Shown here one piece after another: positions 16,225-24,635 of a stretch of DNA of 37,864 nucleotides. The stretch is from SAR202 cluster bacterium bin90 (lineage in GTDB: Bacteria; Chloroflexota; Dehalococcoidia; Lucifugimonadales; JADFKI01). The stretch is taken from assembly GCA_002238855.1 (NCBI GenBank), contig MPND01000036.1, forward strand, positions 1 to 37,864, given 5' to 3'. Positions within the stretch are counted from its first letter, which is position 1. Each line of letters opens with the position of its first letter. Both the position numbers and the translations under genes were made by a program. The notes under the pieces were generated by a model. It worked only from the letters and a program-made list of their open reading frames with translations. It was not told where the DNA came from and made no database searches.

Positions 16225-17346
16225 ATGGATTATGGAATAGGCATTCCTTCATATATAGAAGCTTGGCGCGAGGTGAAAGCGGCTGAGGAGGCCGGTTTCA
16301 CACACGCCTGGTTCTTCGACTCCCAGCTCATTTACTCCGACGTATGGGCTACGATGGCACTAGCAGCGCAGCACACCACACGCATTAAGCTGGGGACGCT
16401 GGTCGCAATACCGAGCAACAGGCTTGCGCCCGTCACGGCAGCAGCAGCGGCGTCAATCAACAGGGTCGCGCCGGGCAGGGTGATCGTTGGACTTGGAACC
16501 GGCTATACCGGTCGGAACACCATGGGCCTCCCCGCGATGAGAATGGACGACTTCGAGGAGTACGCACTGCAGGTCAAGGGGCTGCTCGCCGGAGAAGACG
16601 TGCTGCTGCGAGAGGGCAGCCGGGAGCGATGGATACGGCTGATCCACTCCAAATCCAACTCAGGACGCGACGAGTTCTTCAACATTGAAGACCCCATCCC
16701 CGTGATGCTAGCTGCCAACGGCCCGCGCGGTCAGAAAATCACAGGGGAGATTGGGGATGGTTGGATAACGACCGCTAGGAGCGATAGCGTTCCCGACGGC
16801 TTGCCCAGGGTGATGGCTGCGGCGGAAGCGAACAGCAACAGCTTCGATGAGTTCGGCGGACATGGCGCAAAGCCTTACGTGACAATGCTCGCATCGGGGT
16901 GCGTTCTCAGGGAAGGTGAGTCGCTGTCTAGCGAGCGCGTGATCAGGAACGTGGGGCCGACGCTAATCCCGGGCATACACGCTATGTGGGAGCGCGACTT
17001 TGGGCCAGGCTCAAACCTTGGAATGAGCAACCCGGGACTCGCTGAGGAGTACGACCGGTACGTCCGAGAATACGGTGATAACCGCGCGAATCCTACGCCT
17101 GACGACAGACGATACCTCGATGTCCACGAAGGACACTACGTGTACCTGAAGGAAGGCGAGGAGCGTTTCATTTCGGATGACCTGGTCGGTCGCACGCTTA
17201 GCGGCACTGCAGACGAAGTAATCGAGAAGCTGGACGCCTTGGAGGCTATGGGCGTCAACAACGTGGCGCTGGCGGGTGTGACACGCCAGGCGGCGCGTGA
17301 GTTGATCGCAGACTTCGGAGAGCAGGTAATCCGGCGCCGCGGCTGA
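16225..17346 (+). CDS. Luciferase-like (LLM class) flavin/F420-dependent oxidoreductase 1
   Basis: TIM-barrel member of the bacterial luciferase-like family, using reduced flavin or coenzyme F420. It has the N-terminal GIGIPSYIEAWREVKAAEEA, the HAWFFDSQ strand, TTRIKLGTLVAIPSNR, the APGRVIVGLGTGYTGRNTMG loop, PIPVMLAANGPRGQKITGEI and GDGWITTA, and the C-terminal LSGTADEVIEKLDALEAMGV. 373 residues from ATG 16225. A TTG at 16198 in frame adds nine residues but has no ribosome-binding site; AGGGAGA lies 12 nt before the ATG, which is rather far. The sulfatase gene follows 63 bp later, so the two are probably co-transcribed. The substrate (alkane, sulfonate, F420 alcohol or other) cannot be read from sequence. 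Confidence 0.9.
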   Translation: MDYGIGIPSYIEAWREVKAAEEAGFTHAWFFDSQLIYSDVWATMALAAQHTTRIKLGTLVAIPSNRLAPVTAAAAASINRVAPGRVIVGLGTGYTGRNTMGLPAMRMDDFEEYALQVKGLLAGEDVLLREGSRERWIRLIHSKSNSGRDEFFNIEDPIPVMLAANGPRGQKITGEIGDGWITTARSDSVPDGLPRVMAAAEANSNSFDEFGGHGAKPYVTMLASGCVLREGESLSSERVIRNVGPTLIPGIHAMWERDFGPGSNLGMSNPGLAEEYDRYVREYGDNRANPTPDDRRYLDVHEGHYVYLKEGEERFISDDLVGRTLSGTADEVIEKLDALEAMGVNNVALAGVTRQAARELIADFGEQVIRRRG

Positions 17347-17409
17347 TAATCAGTGACCGGCTCATATACACTTACATCTGGATTCGACAACAGACAGGGA
17401 GAGCGGAAA

Positions 17410-18726
17410 ATGCCCGATAAGAAGCCCAACATAATCCTGATAATGTCCGACGACCTTGGATACGAGGTCATCGGAGCAAACGGAGGCACTTCCTACGCCA
17501 CGCCGAGAATCGACCGTCTGGCAGAGGAGGGAATGCGATTCGAGGAGGCGCATGTGATGCCGTTGTGCACACCCACGCGCCTATCCCTGATGACGAGCAA
17601 GTACAACTTCCGCAACTACATTGGGTTCGGTCTGATAAAGCCCGACGAGGTAACTTTCGGACACCTGTTTTCGGACGCCGGATACAACACTTGCATATCT
17701 GGGAAATGGCAGCTCTACTCCTATAACCCGCCCGACGAGGTGCCTGAGATGCGCTCCAAGGGTCAGCAGATAGAGGATGCTGGATTCGACGAGTTCTGCG
17801 TCTGGCACGCGCACCACACCGAGGACAAAGGATCCCGCTATAAGAATCCCATTATCTACGAGAACGGCAAATTCAGAGACGATACGGAGGGCAAGTACGG
17901 CGAGGATATCTTCTGCGACTACATTATCGACTTCGTCGAGCGCAAGAAGGATGACGACACCCCCTTTTTCGTGTACTGGTCGATGGCAGCCACGCACAAG
18001 CCCCATGAACCTACGCCGGACAGCCCAGAGTGGGACGACTTCGACCCGCCCTCAAACAGGACGCTCGGCGGGAGGACCTGGGCAGAGCTTGAGGAAGGCT
18101 CCTGGGGCGACGACCCGCGCTTCTACAAAGACATGGTCGAATACCACGATAAGGTCATCGGCAGGCTCATGGACTATCTAGACGAGCAGGGTCTCGGCGA
18201 AGATACGCTGGTGTTATACCTCGGCGACAACGGCAGTCCCCATGACGTCTGTTCGATGTTCCACGAGCACAACGAGATTTGCGGTGGCAAGGGCAGAACG
18301 AACGACCGGGGCACGCATGTGCCGCTCATCTGTCGTATGCCCGGCACGATTCCTGCCGGTGTCGTGAACAGAGACATGGTCGAATCGACTGACTTCCTGC
18401 CGACAATGATGGAAGCAGCCGGGCTGGAGTTTCCTGATGACTATCTGGTAGATGGGAGATCGTTCTACCCTCAGCTCAGGGGCGAGTCCGGCAACCCGAG
18501 AGAGTGGATGTTCTTCCACTTCGAGCCGATGAACCCGCGTTCCTCCGTCTCTGCCACTAAAATCCGTTTTGTCCGTGACAACCACTGGAAACTCTACGAG
18601 ACCGGTGAATTGTACAACTTGTGGATTGACCTGGATGAAGAGAGGCCGATCTACGAGGCGCAGGATACTGAGGAACAGGCAGAGGGAAGGGCCAGTCTGC
18701 GGCCCATCTTCGAAGAGTTAAGGTGA
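17410..18726 (+). CDS. Type I (formylglycine-dependent) sulfatase
   Basis: Arylsulfatase-like alkaline-phosphatase-superfamily enzyme of 438 residues, expected to release sulfate from an ester. Metal ligands sit in IILIMSDDLGYE (D14, D15) and the later LYLGDNGSPHDV. The modification motif is C53-T-P-T-R57 (LCTPTRLSLMTS), a variant of C-x-P-S-R with Thr in the fourth position; Cys53 must become formylglycine. GKWQL, THKPHEP and GGKGRTNDRGTHVPLI supply the other conserved Lys/His/Arg residues. There is no signal peptide, so it should act in the cytoplasm and could be activated by an FGE or anSME enzyme encoded elsewhere. ATG 17410 follows GGGAGAG; the frame extends to 17353 without resemblance. 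Probably co-transcribed with the luciferase-like gene. Confidence 0.92.
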   Translation: MPDKKPNIILIMSDDLGYEVIGANGGTSYATPRIDRLAEEGMRFEEAHVMPLCTPTRLSLMTSKYNFRNYIGFGLIKPDEVTFGHLFSDAGYNTCISGKWQLYSYNPPDEVPEMRSKGQQIEDAGFDEFCVWHAHHTEDKGSRYKNPIIYENGKFRDDTEGKYGEDIFCDYIIDFVERKKDDDTPFFVYWSMAATHKPHEPTPDSPEWDDFDPPSNRTLGGRTWAELEEGSWGDDPRFYKDMVEYHDKVIGRLMDYLDEQGLGEDTLVLYLGDNGSPHDVCSMFHEHNEICGGKGRTNDRGTHVPLICRMPGTIPAGVVNRDMVESTDFLPTMMEAAGLEFPDDYLVDGRSFYPQLRGESGNPREWMFFHFEPMNPRSSVSATKIRFVRDNHWKLYETGELYNLWIDLDEERPIYEAQDTEEQAEGRASLRPIFEELR

Positions 18727-19023
18727 AGTGTAGAGGTCCAAGTGCCTCAATATTAGACGCCGTCTCGCCTGTGGGGCCAGGAAGACACTCGCGGGGCATA
18801 GGGCTAGGTTCCCGGCTGAGTCATGCGTGAGAGCCGAGTAAATCGGTGTCTTCCGAATATGCGAAAGGACGTGCCTGCAACTCGGGCTCTTTGCGTTTTG
18901 CCTCATTTCAACTTGCGCCTAATGACGTTTATCTGAAGCACAGGGCATGCCTTGCGATGCCGTCTGAGTATGTCCTGACAGCGGCGAACCGAGACATTAA
19001 GAATCCTCTATCGGAGATCTCAT

Positions 19024-20772
19024 GTGGCATCGACTCAGATGAATGACCACGTCCAGTATGAGCCCGAGGAAAAGTACTCGATACTGCCCTCTTTCGTCGT
19101 AGGACTGCAGGGCATTATGCTGGTATTGCCGCCGGCACTATCCATAGTTGTCATCACTGTCCTGGCGACCGGACAAGGTGAGGCGTATCTCACTTGGGCG
19201 GTGTTTGCCGCGCTGATAATTGTAGGGATAGTCACTGCCCTGCAATCTTCCCGAATTGGTCGGCTAGGCGCCGGGCACATGGTCGTCGTAGGAGTCACAC
19301 CCAACTACATCGCGTTGTCGGTTATTGCACTGGACGAGGGCGGGCCTGGGATGCTGGCAAGCCTGATGGTCGTTTCAGGGGTGTTCTTCCTCTTGGTGGC
19401 GACTTGGCTTCCACAGTTGCGGCGTGTGATTACGCCAACCGTGTCGGGCACAGTTCTAATGCTGATAGCCGTGATGGTAATTCCAATCGCCCTGGAGCGA
19501 TTCAAGGACGTACCGGCCGGTGCATCGTCATTCGCAGGACCTTGCGTGGCAACGGTAACGCTCATTGTATCTACCGGACTGGTGATGCGCGCTCCACCTC
19601 GCCTCCGCCCGTGGTCGATGCTAATCGGATTCGCGACCGGCTGCGTTACCGCTGCTTTGCTGGGAGTGTACGACCTGGAGCGGTTGTACTCGGCAAAGTG
19701 GGTTGGTATCCCGCAAGTCGGTTTCCCCGGCCTGGACCTGACGCCGGGCGCGAGCTTCTGGGCGATGCTGCCTATGTTCCTGATTGTGACACTGGTACAG
19801 GCAATCAAGGGAATTGGCGATAATACGGTGATTCAGCGGGTGTCACGGCGCAGACCACGGATGACCGATTTCCGGCTGCTTCAAGGCTCGCTCTATGCGA
19901 ACGGACTAGGCGTTGTGCTCTCCGGCCTCGCTGGAACTCCTCCCCCTTCACCATATTCGTCGTTCACGGCATCAGTCGTCAATATGACGGGAGTGGCTGC
20001 CCGCAATGTCGGATACGCCATAGCTATTATACTTTTGGCTCTTGCTTTGATTCCAAAGTTGACTGGCGCGCTGCTCACTATTCCCAGCCCTGTGATGGGT
20101 GCGTTTCTTCTGACTGCACTGGGGATATTTTTTGTCGAAGGATTGCAGACAATAACGCGGGACGGGTTAGACGTTCAGAAGTCCCTGATAGTGGGTGTGT
20201 CATTCGCGGTTGGTGCAGGGCTTCAACAGCAGAATATTCTTGCCGACCTGATAGGGCACCCGTGGGGAACACTACTTGGCAACGGCATCACAGTTGGAGC
20301 GGCAACCGCGATAGCTCTGACAGTCTTCCTGAACCTGACGAGCACGCGACCCAGACGGTTGGAAGCTCAACTAGACATGTCTGAATTGCATCAGATCGAC
20401 GAGTTTGTCAAGGAAGTTGCTGAGCAGATGGAGTGGAGTGAGGCATCGACCGAGCGCCTGCGCTCTGCTGGGGAGGAAGCGCTATCCAGTTTGCTGCAAC
20501 CCAGCAACGAATATGAAGCCGGCGATACTGATGGCAGGACGCCCCGCCTGATGATCGTCGCACGTCCGGACGGGAAAGCGGTGGAGTTGGAATTCATCTC
20601 TGTCCTGTGGGACGAGCAGAACTTGGGCGACCGCCTAGCGTACCTAGACGAAGAGGATGAGGCTGTCGATGACCGTGAGATGTCGTTCCGGCTACTGCGA
20701 CACTACGCCTCATCTGTGCGCCATCAGAAGTATCACGGGCTGGACATCGTCACGGTTCGGGTCGAAAACTGA
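19024..20772 (+). CDS. NCS2-type nucleobase permease fused to an RsbW-like cytoplasmic domain
   Basis: Membrane transporter of the xanthine/uracil permease (NCS2) family. Residues 1 to about 440 carry many hydrophobic helices and the NCS2 landmarks FVVGLQGIMLVLPPAL, QAIKGIGDNTVIQRVSRRR and NGLGVVLSGLAGTPPPSPYS. The conserved GLQH histidine is Gly here, so substrate recognition may differ. Residues 445-582 are soluble: LHQIDEFVKEVAEQMEWSEA, STERLRSAGEEALSSLL, a beta strand PRLMIVARP and a C-terminal FRLLRHYASSVRHQKYHGLD. This resembles the anti-sigma-factor/histidine-kinase-type ATPase fold (HATPase_c_2), although the N-box asparagine is not visible. The start is GTG 19024, 7 nt after GGAG. 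It stands alone, downstream of the sulfatase. Function of the fusion is unknown; it may gate transport or signal uptake. Confidence 0.87.
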   Translation: MASTQMNDHVQYEPEEKYSILPSFVVGLQGIMLVLPPALSIVVITVLATGQGEAYLTWAVFAALIIVGIVTALQSSRIGRLGAGHMVVVGVTPNYIALSVIALDEGGPGMLASLMVVSGVFFLLVATWLPQLRRVITPTVSGTVLMLIAVMVIPIALERFKDVPAGASSFAGPCVATVTLIVSTGLVMRAPPRLRPWSMLIGFATGCVTAALLGVYDLERLYSAKWVGIPQVGFPGLDLTPGASFWAMLPMFLIVTLVQAIKGIGDNTVIQRVSRRRPRMTDFRLLQGSLYANGLGVVLSGLAGTPPPSPYSSFTASVVNMTGVAARNVGYAIAIILLALALIPKLTGALLTIPSPVMGAFLLTALGIFFVEGLQTITRDGLDVQKSLIVGVSFAVGAGLQQQNILADLIGHPWGTLLGNGITVGAATAIALTVFLNLTSTRPRRLEAQLDMSELHQIDEFVKEVAEQMEWSEASTERLRSAGEEALSSLLQPSNEYEAGDTDGRTPRLMIVARPDGKAVELEFISVLWDEQNLGDRLAYLDEEDEAVDDREMSFRLLRHYASSVRHQKYHGLDIVTVRVEN

Positions 20773-20796
20773 CGCCTCAATTTCACAGTGAGGCGT
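20772..20796 (+). terminator. Hairpin after the permease gene
   Basis: ACGCCTCA (20772-20779) and TGAGGCGT (20789-20796) form a perfect 8-bp stem with a 9-nt loop directly at the stop codon. There is no U-run after it, so it may stabilise the mRNA end or stop transcription inefficiently. Confidence 0.45.
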
Positions 20797-21102
20797 AATA
20801 TCGACGCAGATACTTCAATAACGAGACCCATCTGTTCTATCGTACAGAATGCCGTCTTCAGCGGATTGCGCCAGATGGCAGGGATGTGCGGCGGCACGAC
20901 TCGCAGGCGAACGGCACATCGAGTAACACTTCATATCGCTTTGCCAGGTCTTACCGTGCAGACTTACGCCTGCCTTCGTATTCCGTGCCTGACAGAAATG
21001 GCGAGAGAGTTTGACGGCCTCTCGTCTCCCTTGACACCACCGCTCCCCAAGATACAATCTGCTTTACCACCCCGATATAAACTTTAACAAGGAGAACGCG
21101 CA
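20773..21102 (+). other. Intergenic region before the alpha/beta hydrolase
   Basis: 330 bp with a stop-proximal hairpin at the left and a strong promoter at the right (21031-21058). I see no gene or repeat between 20800 and 21030. Confidence 0.5.
21031..21058 (+). promoter_or_regulatory. Strong putative promoter of the hydrolase/GYD genes
   Basis: TTGACA (21031-21036), a 16-nt spacer and TACAAT (21053-21058); leader of about 38 nt and AAGGAGAA before the ATG. Confidence 0.7.
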
Positions 21103-21849
21103 ATGCCGTTTTACACAAAGGGAGATGTTCGCATCCAGTACGAGGAGGTCGGGACCGGCTTCCCCCTGCTGGCAACCCCAGGCGGAGGCTTGAACTCCAC
21201 GATCAACGGATGGCCCGGGCAGGTGTTCAACGCGATGGAAGTCTTCAAGGACGATTTCCGCTGCATCACAATGGACCAGCGCAACGCGAATGGCGGGCAG
21301 TCCACCGGCCCAGTCCAGGTTGATGATCCGTGGGGAGCATTCGCCGACGACCAGCTAGGCTTGATGGATCATCTGGGCATAGACAAATTTTTCTTCATTG
21401 GCTACTGCATAGGCGGCCCGTTCGCTATGAAACTCATTGAACGAGCGCCGGAACGCGTCGCCGCTGCCGTACTCTGCCAGCCCGTCGGCCATGCCAGCGC
21501 GACACCCGACTCCATGTACGACTCCGGGCACGACCTGTGGGGACCTGAGTTGTGCGCCAACCGACCGGACGTCACGATGGAAGTCGTGGACCAGTACCTT
21601 CACAATCTATACCGCATCCAGCCTGACTTCATGTACTGTGTGTCGCGGGATTTTGCACGATCCTGCCAGACGCCATTGCTCGTCATGCCCGACGACACAC
21701 CCTCGCACTCCCTCGAAGCGGCAATGGCAATGGTGGACCTGGCGCCCAAGGCAGAGGTTACAGCTTACCCTTGGAAGGAAGACGAGGATACGCTGGCATC
21801 GACGATTAACCAGGTACGAGACTTCCTTGTGAGGCATCAGCCCGCATAA
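21103..21849 (+). CDS. Alpha/beta hydrolase with cysteine nucleophile
   Basis: Alpha/beta-hydrolase-fold protein of 248 residues, probably a cytoplasmic esterase or lactonase. It has the oxyanion region LLATPGGGLNS, the strand FRCITMDQRNANGGQS, and the nucleophile elbow FFIGYCIGGPFAMKL, in which the usual GxSxG serine is Cys102 (codon TGC), as in dienelactone hydrolases. A plausible acid lies in LLVMPDDTPSHS, but the late catalytic histidine normally found near the C terminus is not obvious; the nearest histidine is in that same segment. AAGGAGAACGCGCA precedes the ATG and a strong promoter lies at 21031. The GYD-domain gene follows 48 bp later and is likely co-transcribed. An ester or lactone made by the upstream Baeyer-Villiger enzymes is a possible substrate (inference). 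Confidence 0.88.
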   Translation: MPFYTKGDVRIQYEEVGTGFPLLATPGGGLNSTINGWPGQVFNAMEVFKDDFRCITMDQRNANGGQSTGPVQVDDPWGAFADDQLGLMDHLGIDKFFFIGYCIGGPFAMKLIERAPERVAAAVLCQPVGHASATPDSMYDSGHDLWGPELCANRPDVTMEVVDQYLHNLYRIQPDFMYCVSRDFARSCQTPLLVMPDDTPSHSLEAAMAMVDLAPKAEVTAYPWKEDEDTLASTINQVRDFLVRHQPA

Positions 21850-21897
21850 GCCACCGGCCGGTCGGCGGAGCGAATTTGATACATCTGGAGGACAGAA

Positions 21898-22218
21898 ATG
21901 GCGAAATTCCTGTTTCAGGTTTCCTATACGAAAGAGGGTCTAGAGGGCCTGCTGAAGGAAGGCGGTACGCGTCGACGAGAAGCGGTTGAACAACTGTTTG
22001 CGAGTGTGGGAGGAAGTCTGGAGACGTTCTACTACGCCTTCGGAGACAATGACCTGTACATGATCGTCGACCTTCCCGACGACGAGGCGGCAACGGCAGC
22101 ATCTCTTACCGTTGGAGCGTCCGGCGCCGGCAGCATCAAGACAACGGTGCTCATGACTCCAGAATCGATCGACGATGCCGTCCTACGAACGGTCGCCTTC
22201 CGTCCACCCGGCAGCTAG
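21898..22218 (+). CDS. GYD-domain protein
   Basis: A 106-residue protein of the GYD family: small ferredoxin-fold-like alpha/beta proteins of unknown function, common in bacteria and archaea. It begins MAKFLFQVSYTKEGLEGLLK and contains the family hallmark strand-turn ETFYYAFGDNDLYMIVDLPD and the final TTVLMTPESIDDA. GGAGGACAGAA precedes the ATG. It follows the alpha/beta hydrolase by 48 bp on the same strand, and may be a small binding or stress-linked partner of it; no catalytic residues are recognised. Confidence 0.9.
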   Translation: MAKFLFQVSYTKEGLEGLLKEGGTRRREAVEQLFASVGGSLETFYYAFGDNDLYMIVDLPDDEAATAASLTVGASGAGSIKTTVLMTPESIDDAVLRTVAFRPPGS

Positions 22219-22305
22219 GATATCGTCCACTGTGCAGCCTTTGCTGCGTGCAAGTACGCTTCCATAGAGGTAAGTTTACTGACTCAAGTATAGGAGGGTT
22301 ATCAG

Positions 22306-23310
22306 ATGACGCAGCAAGCGAGGCCCACCGATCCGAGGTTAAGCTGGCAGGGAGCAATATCCTTTGACGATTCGACCGATTGGCGGATACCCTACGAGCA
22401 ACTCAGCCTGTTCCCACCGGATGCCCTGCGGGAACGCGCAGCAATGCCTGCAGGCGTAAGGATTTCCTTCCGTACCGACACCGACTTTATCATTGGTCAC
22501 ATAGATCCAATCACAGACTCCGAGGAAGATTGCAGCAGCATAGACCTGTATTGCAATGGCGAGTATCGCGGTTCAGTGCAGCTTTCCGGGCTCAAGTCCT
22601 TCCGATTCGACGGGCTTCCCACTGGGGATAAGCTTGTTGAGATATGGCTGCCTCAGCACAGGGAGTTTCGCCTCCGTAGTCTCGGCTTCTCCGACGACGC
22701 GACCATCACGCCCTACGATGACACCCGTCCTAAGTGGGTCACATACGGCAGCTCCATCACGCACTGCCGTGCTGCCGCGAGTCCAAGTTTTACTTGGCCT
22801 GCGATTGCAGCACGGGAGCACGGCCTGAACCTGACTTGTCTAGGTTATGGGGGCAATTGTCACCTTGAGCCTATGGTTGCCCGAATGATGCGGGAGTTGC
22901 CCGCAGACTTCCTGTCAATGAAAGTCGGGATCAACATCTACGGCTCTGAGAGCCTCAGCCCCCGTACCTTCCAGTCGGCGATCATCGGCTTCGTTCACAT
23001 AGTAAGGGAGAAACACCCGAACACGCCCTTCGTGATCATTTCTCCCATCTTCTCGCCTCCGCGCGAAAATACTCGCAATGCTGTGGGATTCACACTCGAT
23101 GAGATGAGGCAGGAAGTGGCGGAGGCTGTGCAAGCTATGAGAGACCAGGGAGACTCCAACCTGTACTACGTCAACGGTCTGGAACTTTTCGGTCCGGACC
23201 TTGCCCACCTGCTGCCCGATGATCTTCACCCCAACGCAGAAGGCTACAAGATTATGGGACAGAATTTCGTACAGAAAGTGGCCGGCAAATTCTTTACGAA
23301 AACCACCTAG
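22306..23310 (+). CDS. SGNH/GDSL-type hydrolase (two-domain esterase)
   Basis: Likely carbohydrate or lipid ester hydrolase of 334 residues. An N-terminal beta-rich domain (about 1-140, with SIDLYCNGEYRGSV and EIWLPQHREFRLRSL) precedes an SGNH domain. Catalytic blocks: block I WVTYGSSITHCR (nucleophile Ser150), block II GYGGNCHLEP, block III LSMKVGINIYGS with the conserved Asn, block V LLPDDLHPNAEGYKIMG (Asp305 and His308). No signal peptide is visible, so it is probably cytoplasmic. GGAGGGTTATCAG precedes the ATG. It lies 87 bp after the GYD gene and may belong to the same transcript. The two-domain layout resembles carbohydrate-esterase relatives; the natural ester is unknown. Confidence 0.9.
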   Translation: MTQQARPTDPRLSWQGAISFDDSTDWRIPYEQLSLFPPDALRERAAMPAGVRISFRTDTDFIIGHIDPITDSEEDCSSIDLYCNGEYRGSVQLSGLKSFRFDGLPTGDKLVEIWLPQHREFRLRSLGFSDDATITPYDDTRPKWVTYGSSITHCRAAASPSFTWPAIAAREHGLNLTCLGYGGNCHLEPMVARMMRELPADFLSMKVGINIYGSESLSPRTFQSAIIGFVHIVREKHPNTPFVIISPIFSPPRENTRNAVGFTLDEMRQEVAEAVQAMRDQGDSNLYYVNGLELFGPDLAHLLPDDLHPNAEGYKIMGQNFVQKVAGKFFTKTT

Positions 23311-23398
23311 ATTGCGTACAGGCTGCAGGAACGCCATGTTAGCCCTCGTGATATTGCTCAGCAGAGCGAGTATTGTGCCCGGGTATCGGGACGCTCAC

Positions 23399-23426
23399 TC
23401 GACATCTGCTAAGCTGGAATTAGTAT
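23399..23426 (+). promoter_or_regulatory. Possible promoter of luciferase-like gene 2
   Basis: TCGACA (23399-23404), a 16-nt spacer and TAGTAT (23421-23426), about 27 nt before the ATG. Moderate consensus match only. Confidence 0.3.
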
Positions 23427-23452
23427 ATGTTCTTTGGGAGGGAGGTCCGACT

Positions 23453-24586
23453 ATGAAGTTTGCAGCGTTCACAACGGTGGCGGCGTCCGCAGGAGAGGCA
23501 ACCAACTCCGCCGACATGCTGGACAATCTCAGGCAGCAGACAATTCTGGCCGAAGAACTTGGATTTGAAGCGATGTGGCTGGGCGAGCACCACTTCGGAC
23601 CCTACGGAGTGGGCGACATTCCGAATGCGATCCTGCTTGGCGCGGACCTGGCAGCGCGGACATCTACGATTCGCATCGGACAGATGGCAAACATTGTCCC
23701 CTGGTGGCACCCGATTCGGCTGGCAGAGGACCTGGCGATTCTCGACAACATGACTAGAGGCAGAATCGAAGTAGGATTCGGTCGTGGCATCTGGCCCTAT
23801 GAGGGCCTCCAGTTCCATCCCAATGCCGACCCGCGCAAAGACAAGGAGAACAGAGAACTATTCAGCGAGACGGTGGACATTGTTCGCAAGATATGGTCAG
23901 AGGAATATTTCTCTCACCAAGGCGCAAATTATAGCTTCCCCGTGGAAGGCACTGTCTTCTCCCATCCGTCCTACCCCTCCAATCCGGCATGGCAAGTTGG
24001 TGATCGGGTTACCAAGCTGAGGGTCACGCCACGACCATATCAGAAACCTCATCCTCCACTGTGGATGACCGTGTCCACCGACCGCTCGGTTTCAACGGCA
24101 GCCGGGATGGGCCTGAAGGCATGCTACTGGCAGCCTCCTGCCCGCAGAATAAGGCAGCGTATGGAACTTTATGCTGAGGTGAGATCCAGTCTGGAGGGCC
24201 GCCAGTTCAGTCTGGGCGAAGATCAGGCAGTTATGCGCTCCACTTTCGTCGCATCCTCGATGGAAGAAGCGCGCCGCGAGGCCGAAGCAGGTATTATGTC
24301 GGCGTTCATATTCAATGATCCATTCCGTGGAAGGCAAGTCTTCACGAACCCGGGTGAAGAGTTGGACGACGACGTGAAGTTGGACTGGGACTTTCTAGAA
24401 CCTCGTACGCTGCTGGTCGGCCCACCCGACCACATCGTGGAAAAGATTCAGGAACTACAAGAGGTGTGCAACCTCGGCTACCTGCTGGTCGAATTCGCAC
24501 ACGCCGGAATGCCGCTTCGTAAGACACTCCAGAATCTGGAACGTTTCGCAACTAAGGTCATGCCCAGATTTGCTGACACTTCCTGA
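23453..24586 (+). CDS. Luciferase-like (LLM class) flavin-dependent monooxygenase 2
   Basis: A 377-residue bacterial-luciferase-like monooxygenase, closer to the FMN-dependent alkanal/LuxA-type branch than gene 16225. Features: DNLRQQTILAEELGFEAMWL, GEHHFGPYGVGDIPNAILLG, the flavin-contact segment RIGQMANIVPWWHPIRLAED, GRIEVGFGRGIWPYEG, PHPPLWMTVSTDRSVSTAAG and the C-terminal GPPDHIVEKIQELQEVCNLG. The EHHF and substrate-pocket pattern is usual in this branch. ATG 23453 is preceded by GGGAGGGAGG; the frame is open to 23201, overlapping the SGNH gene, but without resemblance. It converges on the ABC transporter operon. Substrate unknown. Confidence 0.92.
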   Translation: MKFAAFTTVAASAGEATNSADMLDNLRQQTILAEELGFEAMWLGEHHFGPYGVGDIPNAILLGADLAARTSTIRIGQMANIVPWWHPIRLAEDLAILDNMTRGRIEVGFGRGIWPYEGLQFHPNADPRKDKENRELFSETVDIVRKIWSEEYFSHQGANYSFPVEGTVFSHPSYPSNPAWQVGDRVTKLRVTPRPYQKPHPPLWMTVSTDRSVSTAAGMGLKACYWQPPARRIRQRMELYAEVRSSLEGRQFSLGEDQAVMRSTFVASSMEEARREAEAGIMSAFIFNDPFRGRQVFTNPGEELDDDVKLDWDFLEPRTLLVGPPDHIVEKIQELQEVCNLGYLLVEFAHAGMPLRKTLQNLERFATKVMPRFADTS

Positions 24587-24635
24587 ATCCACCTGATGCC
24601 ATCACCTGCCAAGCGTCATTCTTATGACAACCTGA

